NCBI RefSeq assembly: GCF_017834145.1
Contig: NZ_JAFIDA010000001.1
Location: 1,612,001 to 1,676,000, forward strand
DNA from: Leucobacter exalbidus
Lineage (GTDB): Bacteria; Actinomycetota; Actinomycetes; Actinomycetales; Microbacteriaceae
Length of the DNA stretch: 64,000 nucleotides
Reading direction: 5' to 3'
Made by a program: the position numbers and the translations under genes. Below are positions 16,509 to 24,978 of the stretch, piece by piece. The notes below the pieces were generated by a model. It saw nothing but the letters and a program-made list of their open reading frames with translations. It was not told the DNA's origin and searched no databases. Each line of letters starts with the position of its first letter. Within the stretch, counting starts at the first letter, position 1.

Positions 16509-17482
16509 GGCTGTACCTGCTTCGTCACGTTTGTGCGCGGGCGGGCTGATCGGCGTTTGGCCTCGCGTGCTGAGTCGTGCACGGTGGAGAGTTCACGGCG
16601 CAGGGTGGTCATGGGTTGCTCGGGTTTGCCGAGTAGTCGGCGCAGGCCACCAAATGCGAAGTTGACCAATGAGGCAGCGACGAGTGCTACACGCATGCTG
16701 CCTGCGCCGGTGCCCCAGGTGCGTGCGTACAGAAATCGTGAGGTGAGCAGCCAGCTCAAGCGTCGGCCGGAGTCTGATGAGGCCCCGCCCTCGTGGGCCA
16801 CGGTGACGTCACCTAGATACACGGAGGGGATGCCGTGGTCACGTAGTTTGCGCTGCAGATCAGTTTCTTCGCAGTACATGAAGAAGCGCTCGTCGAGACC
16901 GCCCACCTCACGGTAGAGCTCAGTGGGTACGAGCAGCGCGGCTCCCACCAGCCAGTCGGTGACGGCCGTAGTTCCAGGTACGCAGCGGGTATCGTGACCG
17001 ACTGCCTCATGTAGGGCAGAGCGGTTGCGCCACCTGGCAAGCGGCCTGAGCCATTCAACTGCATAGTGGCTGGTACGGGGAAAGTGTCGGCCCGACATTT
17101 GGGCCGTCCCGTGTAGGTCAACAAGGGCGGGGCCCGCAACGGCGGGCTGCCAGGGAGCGGCCGCTCGCAGCAGGTTCTCCACGAATGATGGCGGCAGCAC
17201 GAGGTCGCTGTTGAGAATGAGCAAGAGCCGTTTGGTTGCTAGTGCTACGCCGCTGTTCACTGCGCTGCCAAAACCGCCGTTGCGTGCACGTCGGAACACC
17301 CGCGCCGCTGTTGAAGGCGGAAAGGGTTCGGGCGAGCAGTCGTCAACCACGATGATTTCGAGGTCTGCACCGCCCGGCTGCCCGCGCAACTCGTCCACGA
17401 GTACTTCGGCAAGCGCGGGGTCACCGTAGTGCGGCACGATGACCGATACGTCGCCGGGTGCCAACTCAGCCCAGGCAGTCAT
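16505..17482 (-). CDS. Glycosyltransferase family 2 protein, rhamnosyltransferase-like
   Basis: A 325-residue GT-A transferase. It carries VSVIVPHYGDPALAEVLVD, EIIVVDDCSPEPF, NGGFGSAVNSGVALA, the metal site LNSDLVLPPSFVENLL and FFMYCEETDLQRKLRDHG. The pattern from NGGF to the ETDL motif is that of WbbL-like rhamnosyltransferases; the donor is inferred only. A C-terminal basic tail (KRRSARPRTNVTK) follows a possible amphipathic segment. Overlaps of 4 bases with both neighbours suggest translational coupling. Confidence 0.87.
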   Translation of the reverse strand: MTAWAELAPGDVSVIVPHYGDPALAEVLVDELRGQPGGADLEIIVVDDCSPEPFPPSTAARVFRRARNGGFGSAVNSGVALATKRLLLILNSDLVLPPSFVENLLRAAAPWQPAVAGPALVDLHGTAQMSGRHFPRTSHYAVEWLRPLARWRNRSALHEAVGHDTRCVPGTTAVTDWLVGAALLVPTELYREVGGLDERFFMYCEETDLQRKLRDHGIPSVYLGDVTVAHEGGASSDSGRRLSWLLTSRFLYARTWGTGAGSMRVALVAASLVNFAFGGLRRLLGKPEQPMTTLRRELSTVHDSAREAKRRSARPRTNVTKQVQP

Positions 17483-18003
17483 CGAATCGCTCCGATTCCC
17501 CGCAGCGTGACCGCGAGCAGCTGGTGGATTTCGGCGGCCGCGGCTACGGCAGCCGCAGGGCCCAGCCCCACGGGGTCAGCGAAGTCATCGGCTTCTGTGT
17601 ATGCCCGGTCGTCGTTGACGCACAGGCTCACGCCTTCGGCACGCCTGGGTGGGTTCTCGAGCAGCTGGGCCGCACGGCGCAGTGTCAGGGTGCGCCTGGC
17701 GGCGACCGGAAAATTGCGCACAACGAAGTCACGGTGCGCACGCTCGAACGTAAGGATCAGGTCTGCGGCGTCAATGTGGTCACCGTCGATCTGACGAGCG
17801 CCCCGGCTTCCCGCTGTATCGATACCGTAGGCGGCGAGCGCCTGCCCCATGTCAGTGTCAACCGGGTGCCCGGTGAGCGCGTGTACCCCGGCACTGTCGA
17901 ACTCCCAGTCTCCGTTCACCCCGTCGTAGTCACGCGCGAGCAGTTCTGCTGCGCGTGACCGCACGATGTTGGCGTGACAGACAAATAGGAGGTGACGTGT
18001 CAC
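17479..18003 (-). CDS. Low-molecular-weight protein tyrosine phosphatase (Wzb-like)
   Basis: A 174-residue LMW-PTP. The phosphate loop CHANIVRS begins at residue 10, matching C-X5-R-S with catalytic Cys and Arg, and the general-acid region is read as FADPVGLG near the C-terminus. It lies one gene after the tyrosine autokinase with a 4-base overlap, the Wzb/Wzc arrangement. It most likely removes phosphate from the kinase's C-terminal tyrosine cluster and so sets polymerisation and chain length. Confidence 0.9.
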   Translation of the reverse strand: MTRHLLFVCHANIVRSRAAELLARDYDGVNGDWEFDSAGVHALTGHPVDTDMGQALAAYGIDTAGSRGARQIDGDHIDAADLILTFERAHRDFVVRNFPVAARRTLTLRRAAQLLENPPRRAEGVSLCVNDDRAYTEADDFADPVGLGPAAAVAAAAEIHQLLAVTLRGIGAIR

Positions 18004-19502
18004 TCGGTGCTCCGTCGGCCCCGGCGGCCCGACTGAGCTTCAGCGGCCGCAGCGTCGTCTGCAGGTGTAGGGCCAGCCTGGGGTGCGCCCTGCTGGGGGG
18101 CGTCTTCGAATACCAGTGGGGTCTCAGGCGCCGCGTTGGCGGCTTCTGACTCCTGCAGGTAGTACCCGCGGTTCTTTTTGCTGTAGTAGTAATACCCGTC
18201 GCCGCCATCGTTCTTGGTGACGCCGTTCAGCACCACGCCAAGCATGCGGGCGCGAGCACCCTCGAGCAGCTTGTGCGCGCTGCGCACCTCTGGCTTGGTG
18301 GTTTTGCCCGAGCGCGCGACAAAGATCACTCCGTCGACGATGGTGCTCGCGAGTGCCGCGTCAGTCACAGGTAGTACCGGCGGGGCATCGATGATGACGA
18401 ACAGCTCTTTACTGAGCCGTTCGACCGTGCTCTTCATGTGCGCCGAGCCCACGAGTTCGGAAGGGTTTGGCGGGGTGACGCCCGAGGGCAGCACAAACAG
18501 GTTCTTCTGGTTCGTGGCGCGTAGCGCATCGTTGAGCGTGATCTGCCCGCTCAGCAGGCTACTGAGACCGACCGAGCCGTCAATGTTGAGGGCGTTCGCC
18601 ACGGCAGGGCGGCGCAGATCGGCATCGATGATGAGGGTGCGTACCCCCGACTCTGCGAGCATACGTGCGAGCGCTACCACCACAGTGGTCTTGCCTTCGC
18701 CCTGGTTGGCGCTGGTGACAACGATGCTGCGTACCTCTGAGTCCACGCTCGAGAAACGTAGGTTGGTGCGCAAGTGGCGAAAGGCTTCGGCTCCCAGCCG
18801 GTCGAGCTCGGGCAACCCTTGCTCGTTTTTCTTAGGCTTCCCCATTCTGGGGATGAGTGCGAGGAGGCCTAGTCCACCCGCAGATTCGGTGAGGTCATCG
18901 GCGCTGCGCACCTTGATGTCGAGGATGCGACGCAGCAGCTGATAGGCGAGGCCGAGCGCGAAGCCGGCTGCCGCGCCCATGAGCATGTTGCGCATCCAGT
19001 TGGGAGAAGATGGCGACGCGGGTGCTACGGCGTTCTCGAACGGAGTGACCGTTACGAGAGCCACTTCATTGCCCGAGGCCTCCTGCTCGATCTCGCGAAT
19101 CACGTCAGCGAGCGCTTCGAGGGCACCGTTCGCGAGTGCGGCTGCGCCTTCAGATGACTCTGCTCGAGCGGTAACCGTGATCATGGCGCTCTGGGCAACG
19201 AGATCAGCACTCAGGCTACCGCGCACCTTCTCCGGGGCTACTTCAAGGTCGGGGTTTTCTGCAATGCGCTCAACCACGGCGTTACTCGTAATGAGTGCGA
19301 GGTAGGCCTGAATGCGGTCTGTTTTCTCTTGTGCAACGACGCCGCTCTCTGCGGATCCCTGCATAAAGCCCGACGAGCTCGCGGTATACACCGGAGTCTG
19401 AGTTGCAGAGTAGGCAGCCCCCGAGGCGAGCCCAATGAGCACCGCGAAGAAGAAGAAAATCCAACTTCTTCTCAACATCAGAATAAAGTCCGCAACAGTC
19501 AA
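18000..19502 (-). CDS. Polysaccharide co-polymerase / tyrosine autokinase (Wzc-like BY-kinase)
   Basis: A 500-residue one-piece bacterial tyrosine kinase. A Wzz-type N-terminal part has two membrane segments (about 15-35 and 168-188) flanking an external domain. The cytoplasmic kinase has Walker A VTSANQGEGKTTVVVALA, Walker A' LIIDADLRRP and Walker B FVIIDAPPVLPVTDA. A tyrosine-rich patch (GDGYYYYSKKNRGYYLQ) near residue 435 is the expected autophosphorylation cluster, followed by an acidic/alanine-rich tail. The start is TTG at 19502 with GAGGGGAG about 5 bases upstream. It is the first gene of the 11-gene minus-strand operon. Confidence 0.92.
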   Translation of the reverse strand: MTVADFILMLRRSWIFFFFAVLIGLASGAAYSATQTPVYTASSSGFMQGSAESGVVAQEKTDRIQAYLALITSNAVVERIAENPDLEVAPEKVRGSLSADLVAQSAMITVTARAESSEGAAALANGALEALADVIREIEQEASGNEVALVTVTPFENAVAPASPSSPNWMRNMLMGAAAGFALGLAYQLLRRILDIKVRSADDLTESAGGLGLLALIPRMGKPKKNEQGLPELDRLGAEAFRHLRTNLRFSSVDSEVRSIVVTSANQGEGKTTVVVALARMLAESGVRTLIIDADLRRPAVANALNIDGSVGLSSLLSGQITLNDALRATNQKNLFVLPSGVTPPNPSELVGSAHMKSTVERLSKELFVIIDAPPVLPVTDAALASTIVDGVIFVARSGKTTKPEVRSAHKLLEGARARMLGVVLNGVTKNDGGDGYYYYSKKNRGYYLQESEAANAAPETPLVFEDAPQQGAPQAGPTPADDAAAAEAQSGRRGRRSTE

Positions 19503-19645
19503 CTTCGCTCCCCTCAGCTCGGTTGTTCATTTTTCAGATTTCAGTGCACCAAAACACATAATCTGTCATATGCACTTCAAATATGAATCATATCCGGTTT
19601 AAAACTCAGTGTGGTTCTCTGCATTGAATCTGAGACAATGGAATC
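19503..19645. promoter_or_regulatory. Divergent A+T-rich control region of the polysaccharide operon
   Basis: This 143-base gap separates the kinase-led operon (minus) from the polymerase/ligase gene (plus). It holds CATAT-N9-ATATG (19567-19585) and two TCATAT copies (19566, 19588) 22 bases apart, about two helical turns. Both promoters must lie here, but I cannot assign -35/-10 pairs with confidence. Confidence 0.35.
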
Positions 19646-20866
19646 GTGACTCACCAGGCAACGCCCGCATATCAGGTGCGCACGTCTTTCATCGGCGATC
19701 AGCTGTTCCCAGCTAAGCATTCCGCGCGCATTATTGACGCGGTGCTCATGGGATTCATCATCATGCGCATCGATGCCCCATTCTTGCCGGTCAGTGTGCC
19801 GCTTGCACAGGTGGCCATGATCGTGTTGCTCTTCACTGCATCATTTCGGCGACCCACACGCTCACTCGAGCGGGTCAGATGGTTTCCCATTGTAGCGCTC
19901 CTACTGCTGGCGTATTTGATGACCGTTTCACTCGTACAAGACGTCGACTTCGTAAGGCGGCTGGGTAACATCGCGCTGCTGCTCACTGTGAGCGGCTTTC
20001 TGGCGAGCGGCCGCATCGATGTGGTGTCGGCGCTCAAGGGATTGGGTGGGGCTCTCGTCATCAACGCTGCCCTGTTTTACGCGGGCATCGCTCCCAACAC
20101 GTACGGCGGGGTGCTTACTGGCTACCTCGCCGATAAGAATGCGGCCGGCCTCGTCTACGGCATCAGTGCCCTGTTGTGTTCCCTCACCACGCGCAGAGCT
20201 TGGCTGAGACTCATCATCCTCGCGGCGGGGGCCGGAGCCCTTGTGCTCACCGATTCGCGCACCTCGATGGCTGCCTACGGTCTGGCCGCAATTTGGCTGT
20301 TCCTCGCTCCACGCCTGGGCCTCGCATTTCAAGCGCTGCTGGGCGCGGCTCTGGCGGCTTCATTTGCCTGGCTCGATCAAAACCTCGCTGAGAGCGGCAG
20401 CTATGCCGTAACTCGCGCAGGGTCAGATGCATTGCGAGATCGCATCGACGCCGCCACCGACATTAAAGTAGCCGAAACCCCCTGGTACGGTGGTGGCCTC
20501 GGTGAAGCTAACACCGAAGTCGAGGGCCTGTTTTGGTTCTTCCATAATTCGTACGACGCGCTGATCGCCGAGGGCGGCTACCCCGCGCTCATCGGAGTCG
20601 TCGCGCTCTACGTTCTCGTGGGGTTCGGGCTACTCAACCAGCGACGCCGGTCGTACGCGAGCGCCGTGACCGGTGCCGCGACCCTCTTTGCGCTGCTCGC
20701 GGCCACCCGTTTGGGGGAGGTATTCTTCGCCCCGATCGGGTTTGTGTTGCTCGGGGTGGGGCTCGCGCTCATCGTGGAACACGATCCGTTCAAGCACGAC
20801 CGCCGCATCCACGGTGATTTCGAGCTCGCCCGACAGCGAGGATCAGCACCCCAAGTCAGCCAGTAG
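19646..20866 (+). CDS. O-antigen ligase / polymerase family membrane protein (Wzy- or WaaL-like)
   Basis: A 406-residue multi-pass protein with about ten hydrophobic segments. It carries the family's loop region near residue 245-300: GSDALRDRIDAATDIKVAETPWYGGGLG, then FFHNSYDALIAEGGYPALIG, where NS..l.....GG is the Wzy_C-type signature. The membrane segment with VLTDSRTSMAAYGLA fits the conserved Arg/Ser motif. It polymerises repeat units or ligates chains; the two cannot be told apart by sequence alone. The start is GTG. Its 3' end overlaps the convergent gene by 24 bases. Confidence 0.85.
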   Translation: MTHQATPAYQVRTSFIGDQLFPAKHSARIIDAVLMGFIIMRIDAPFLPVSVPLAQVAMIVLLFTASFRRPTRSLERVRWFPIVALLLLAYLMTVSLVQDVDFVRRLGNIALLLTVSGFLASGRIDVVSALKGLGGALVINAALFYAGIAPNTYGGVLTGYLADKNAAGLVYGISALLCSLTTRRAWLRLIILAAGAGALVLTDSRTSMAAYGLAAIWLFLAPRLGLAFQALLGAALAASFAWLDQNLAESGSYAVTRAGSDALRDRIDAATDIKVAETPWYGGGLGEANTEVEGLFWFFHNSYDALIAEGGYPALIGVVALYVLVGFGLLNQRRRSYASAVTGAATLFALLAATRLGEVFFAPIGFVLLGVGLALIVEHDPFKHDRRIHGDFELARQRGSAPQVSQ

Positions 20867-21889
20867 CGCGGCCACACGAGCGCGGCCCGCTGTCGGCGAA
20901 TACTCGGCTGCCCACCGGTCGCGTAACTCATGCGTGCGCACCACGGTGTCGACCCAGTGCTCCGCGGCATGCTCGATCGCCGTTGCGAGCGCGGCCGGGT
21001 CGCTCGCAGGCACAACCTTACCGCGAGGACCCACGACCTCGGGCAGTGCCCCGGCATCGCTCACGATGACGGGCACACGCGCGACCATAGCCTCGGCGGC
21101 GACGAGTCCAAATGATTCGGGGGCCCGCGAAGGCACCGCAAGTAAGTCGATGCCTGCGAGAAGCTCGTCGCGGCTCACCCAGCCGAGCCGATCCACAAGG
21201 TGCTCCACTTCGCGCAGCGCATGTTCGGCGGCATCCGTCGACTCGGCATCCACAAATTTGGAGCTGCCCGCGAGCGCCAGTCTGTAGCCACCGGGGGAGC
21301 GCTCGTCAAGGAGGCTCAATGCTTCTGTGAGTGTGCCGATGCCTTTGTCCATCGAGAGGCGCCCAAGAAAACCAAGTTTCACCGGCGTGCTTGGTGATGG
21401 TCGTTGGATCTGCCCGAGCGGGCTCGCCTCACACCAGTTTCCGAGCGCGAAGGTACCCGGCATGATGGCACGCATATCCGCGGAGGGCACCAGTACACGT
21501 AATGCGCGTATTTTGGCTGCCCAGTATAGAAGCTGCTGCGCCCGGCTTTGAGGCCGCTGATGCAGGTGCACGATTCGGTCGCGGTGGCCGGCCGTTGCGG
21601 CAGCAGCCACGAGCCCGTTACACCACAGCACACCCCTACGCTCGCGCCGATCCCACGCACGCAATTTCCGCATCCACTCAGAGCGAGAGCTGGCTGGTAG
21701 CCCGGTGACGGCGAAGCCGCGACGGCGAGCTTCGTCAGCGAGTTCAGACATGCCACCACTTCCGGTGGGGGCGACGACCGTTACGGGGCGGTCAAGTTCT
21801 CGCAGCGCCTCGGCGATGTTGAGCAGCATGACTTCGCCCCCGCCAATGCTGCCGTTATTCGCGGCGATCGACAGGGGCTGAGCGGTCAA
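20843..21889 (-). CDS. Glycosyltransferase family 4 protein
   Basis: A 348-residue GT-B transferase. Seen are GSIGGGEVMLLNIAEALREL at the N-terminus (gly-rich acceptor loop), IVHLHQRPQSRAQQLL, KLGFLGRLSMDKGIGTLTEALSLL at the start of the donor half, and VPSRAPESFGLVAAEAMVARVPVIVSDAGALPEVV containing the E-X7-E pattern. It probably adds one sugar to the polymer. It lies downstream of the choice-of-anchor G gene on the same strand, 33 bases on, and may share its transcript. Confidence 0.87.
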   Translation of the reverse strand: MTAQPLSIAANNGSIGGGEVMLLNIAEALRELDRPVTVVAPTGSGGMSELADEARRRGFAVTGLPASSRSEWMRKLRAWDRRERRGVLWCNGLVAAAATAGHRDRIVHLHQRPQSRAQQLLYWAAKIRALRVLVPSADMRAIMPGTFALGNWCEASPLGQIQRPSPSTPVKLGFLGRLSMDKGIGTLTEALSLLDERSPGGYRLALAGSSKFVDAESTDAAEHALREVEHLVDRLGWVSRDELLAGIDLLAVPSRAPESFGLVAAEAMVARVPVIVSDAGALPEVVGPRGKVVPASDPAALATAIEHAAEHWVDTVVRTHELRDRWAAEYSPTAGRARVAALLADLGC

Positions 21890-21922
21890 GAAGTCACCCT
21901 CGTGCGTTGCATAAGGTTGAGG

Positions 21923-23587
21923 CTATCGCTGAGTGTGATGCCCTGCGTACCCTGTGCCCAGCTTCAGATCGAGCACGTTGAGCACACCGAGGGCACGCAC
22001 ATTCAGGGCGGCCTCGTGGTATCGCGGGGTCTGAACCTTAGGGTTGTTGGCATCGTAGGCCGCGGACTGCGGGGTCTCCCACTGCTCGTTGAGAATAATC
22101 GCAACGACGTTGGTCAGCACCTGGAACACATTGCCGAGCAGCGCATTCAAGACATCAAACACGGCATTGAGCGCGCCCGCAGGGGCCAGCAGGTTTGTGA
22201 TCGCGTCAAGTACAAACTGGCCCACGCCACCGAGCAAACCATTAATGAGCGCGTCGAACCCTAGAATTGGTGCCCCGAGAACCCTTAAAGTCGCAGTAGC
22301 CGTGCCTTCAAGGAACTGCCGAAGGGTTCCCTCGAGCAGCAATCCGGTTGCCAGGAGCCCGCTCACTGAACCCAGCGTGACCTTGAGGTATACCGCGTCG
22401 AGCAGCCGCGGGATCAGGGAGTCAATTACCCAGCCGCGCACGATGTCAGTGACGCCAGAACCGGGGATCGGAATGTCGACGAACAGCTGGCTATTGGGCG
22501 GCTGGTTGTTGAGCAGCGTCGAGAGCTGGCCGTCGTAGGCACCGCCCAAAAGTGTTTCGAGGTCGAGGGTCAACTCGCCCGTGTTGAAGTCGATCTGCAG
22601 CCCGGCCGGCTGTGTTGCGGGAATCGGCTCCGCGGTGAGCGAGGCTGCATCGACGGTGAGCTTCACGGTCAGCGTCTGGTTCAGCAGCGTCCCCAGCAAG
22701 TGACCAATAGGGCCGAGGAGCTGGCCAATGAGCGCAGTGAGCGCCTGGGTGTCGATCGTGATGGTCTGAATCGCCTGAATTACGCCTTGCAGCAGGCCAG
22801 CGACGATGAGCTCGGCCTTCACCACCAGCTTCAGGTACGCGATCACATAGTCGCGCTCGACCTCGGTCATGAGGTCGGGGGTCTGGCAGAGCGAATCGAG
22901 GCGAGCGTAACCGCCCACTGCACCGATAATCAGGTCGAGGTCGGCGATCTGCGCGAGCAGCTCGGCGACGCCCGGGCCCGTGAGGTTCTCAAGGATCGCC
23001 TTCAGGCTGAGGGTTGCCAGCTGCGGGGCTTCGGCCTTGAGGCTTTCGAAGTTGATCGCACCGCTTGAGTCGCTCACTGCACCAGATGCACCGTGGGTGT
23101 AACCCACGAGAGCTGCGGCTTCTACGAGGCCCGGCTCTTCGTGTGCATAGGCATACTGTGCGAGGGCGCCGGTGTCTGCAGGGGCTGCAAACGCGAGCAC
23201 GTCTGACAGCACGTTGCCGAGCCCATTGAGGTTCAGCAGAACACTGCTGAGCAGCTGAACCGAGAGCGGGCTGACGTTCGTCTGAGACGACTCGGGCGAA
23301 GATGCAAGCTCGATAGCGTTAGCGGGAACGACCTGAGCGATGGCATCGAGATCAATACCGAGCAGGTTACCGCCAAGCAGTCGTCCCTGTGCTTCGGTGT
23401 CGAAGAGGGTGCCCGCCGGCGCACAGGCGTCAAAGCTCGCCGCGAACGCGGGGACTGCCTGGCTCATCATGATGGCGGGCGCGGCCCAGCCAGCTCCAAT
23501 GAGCACGTTACGTCGATTTACCTCAGGTAGTCGAAACGCGCTGCCCGCAGAGGGTTTTGGCGCGCCTAATTCATTTTTCGATTCCAC
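21923..23587 (-). CDS. Tat-exported choice-of-anchor G family protein
   Basis: A 554-residue exported protein starting at GTG with GGGGGG upstream. A twin-arginine signal (EVNRRNVLIGAGWAAPAIM, probable cleavage after AFA near residue 50) is followed by a Leu/Gly/Asn-rich body with many LLxxLxGxx turns (for example LLGNVFQVLTNVVAI). The C-terminal pattern ALNVRALGVLNVLDLKLGTGYAG is typical of actinobacterial choice-of-anchor G proteins. These are thought to be surface-exposed or wall-associated, but no LPXTG or membrane tail is seen here. It lies within the polysaccharide locus and is divergent from the nucleotidyltransferase set. Confidence 0.78.
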   Translation of the reverse strand: MESKNELGAPKPSAGSAFRLPEVNRRNVLIGAGWAAPAIMMSQAVPAFAASFDACAPAGTLFDTEAQGRLLGGNLLGIDLDAIAQVVPANAIELASSPESSQTNVSPLSVQLLSSVLLNLNGLGNVLSDVLAFAAPADTGALAQYAYAHEEPGLVEAAALVGYTHGASGAVSDSSGAINFESLKAEAPQLATLSLKAILENLTGPGVAELLAQIADLDLIIGAVGGYARLDSLCQTPDLMTEVERDYVIAYLKLVVKAELIVAGLLQGVIQAIQTITIDTQALTALIGQLLGPIGHLLGTLLNQTLTVKLTVDAASLTAEPIPATQPAGLQIDFNTGELTLDLETLLGGAYDGQLSTLLNNQPPNSQLFVDIPIPGSGVTDIVRGWVIDSLIPRLLDAVYLKVTLGSVSGLLATGLLLEGTLRQFLEGTATATLRVLGAPILGFDALINGLLGGVGQFVLDAITNLLAPAGALNAVFDVLNALLGNVFQVLTNVVAIILNEQWETPQSAAYDANNPKVQTPRYHEAALNVRALGVLNVLDLKLGTGYAGHHTQR

Positions 23588-23704
23588 AACGGTCCCCCCG
23601 TAGCCCCTAATAACCAGAGCGATAGCTCGGGCATATAAACACCACGCTAGCCGATAGACTCAATATGATCAATGTGGGTTATATGAATTACCCTCGCGAA
23701 CTCC

Positions 23705-24712
23705 ATGAATAGTTTGTTATCGGGGTTTCGTGAACTCGTCAGAGGGGAGAAGCTGATGGCCTACGACGATCCACGCGCCCTTGGCACCAGCCTCTCACTC
23801 GAAGAAGCCGTTCCTCTTGTCACCGCGTTCGCCGGCCAGCTGGCGGCCCGACACGGGGTGCGCATGCTGGTATTGAAAGGCCCGCAGGCCGCAGCAGATG
23901 GGCTCAGGGGCCCGCGCTCCTCCTACGATGCCGACCTGCTCGTTGATCCATCCCAGCTCGACCTATTTGTTGAGGCGCTGGGCCGCGCTGGCTGGACCAC
24001 ACGCCCCGCCCCGGGCTTCCCCATGCTGTTGCCACCGCACTCGGTCAGCCTGTCTCACCCAGGCTGGTCGGTCGACATCGACCTGCACTGGAACTGGCCC
24101 GGGTTTCTGATGCTCGAGGCCGATGCCTTCGAAATACTCTGGAACAGGCGACGCCGGGTGCAACTCGCGGGAGCACCGATCGATGTGCCGAGCCGGGCCG
24201 ATGCAGCACTCATTCTCGCGCTGCACGTACTGCGGGAGTCACGCAATCTCACACAGGTGCGGCGCCGTGCCGCCGAATACCAGTTTCTGGTCGAAGCAGT
24301 GAACGCCGATCCAAGCACCCGCGCCCTGGTGCGCGACTACGCCCGCGAGCTCAATGCCGAGCAGACGGCGAACCCGTTTTTGCGCGCACTGGGTTTCACC
24401 GACTTTGAACAGCCGTCCGCTGACGCCGAATACGACCAGCATCTGCAGGCGTGGCTGCTGCATCAGGCGTCAGATCACGCCGTGGCCGGATGGGTGCACG
24501 AGCTGTCACGGGCGCCGCTGTGGCGCAAACCCCTCGTCGCTGTTCACGCCGTATTCCCCTCACCCCAGGCACTGCGCGCCGCCGACCCGTTTATCGGGGC
24601 CGGCCCCTGGCAGCTCGCGCGTGGCTGGTGGCGACGCACCCGCCGCGGCCTGCGTACTGCGGCGAGCGCGCGTAAAGCCCTGCAACGCACGACAGAATTG
24701 CACGCGTCGTGA
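23705..24712 (+). CDS. Nucleotidyltransferase family protein (PF14907-type)
   Basis: A 335-residue protein of the uncharacterised nucleotidyltransferase family found in polysaccharide and RiPP-like loci. Visible motifs are MLVLKGPQAAADGL, the metal-binding YDADLLVDPSQLDLFVEAL near residue 80 (D-A-D), a second acidic patch VDIDLHWNW near residue 120, and ALILALHVLRESRNL. The C-terminal third is variable. The substrate is unknown. It overlaps the PqqD-like gene by 4 bases, and an HprK-like kinase lies nearby on the other strand, the usual trio for this family. Confidence 0.8.
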   Translation: MNSLLSGFRELVRGEKLMAYDDPRALGTSLSLEEAVPLVTAFAGQLAARHGVRMLVLKGPQAAADGLRGPRSSYDADLLVDPSQLDLFVEALGRAGWTTRPAPGFPMLLPPHSVSLSHPGWSVDIDLHWNWPGFLMLEADAFEILWNRRRRVQLAGAPIDVPSRADAALILALHVLRESRNLTQVRRRAAEYQFLVEAVNADPSTRALVRDYARELNAEQTANPFLRALGFTDFEQPSADAEYDQHLQAWLLHQASDHAVAGWVHELSRAPLWRKPLVAVHAVFPSPQALRAADPFIGAGPWQLARGWWRRTRRGLRTAASARKALQRTTELHAS

Positions 24713-24978
24713 TGTGGCGCAGGGCCGAGGTTGCCTCGGTGGAGTCATTGGAGCGGGCGGCCGTTATGCCGCTAAGCGGAGACCTGTCGCACCCACCCCT
24801 GGTTCTTGAGCGTCAGGCGGCAGCGGTGTGGCATGTGCTCCGCACAGAACCCCGCGCCGAGGCCGACATTGTCGCCGATGTCGCGCAGCTGTATGGGGTG
24901 GATTCCGCACTCATCGCCGAAGACGTGCGGGCGTTCTTGGCAGAGCTGGCGCAGCAGGGGCTCGCGCTAGTCGAGTGA
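24709..24978 (+). CDS. PqqD-like small protein (RRE domain)
   Basis: An 89-residue protein with the PqqD pattern: a strand with PLVLERQAAAVWHVLRTE, then a three-helix part AEADIVADVAQLYGVDSALIAEDVRAFLAELAQQGLALV. PqqD-like domains bind leader peptides in RiPP pathways, but no radical SAM enzyme or precursor peptide is visible here. GTG at 24709 overlaps the nucleotidyltransferase stop; the ATG at 24712 is an equal choice. The 3' end overlaps the convergent LCP gene by 12 bases. Confidence 0.78.
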   Translation: MMWRRAEVASVESLERAAVMPLSGDLSHPPLVLERQAAAVWHVLRTEPRAEADIVADVAQLYGVDSALIAEDVRAFLAELAQQGLALVE

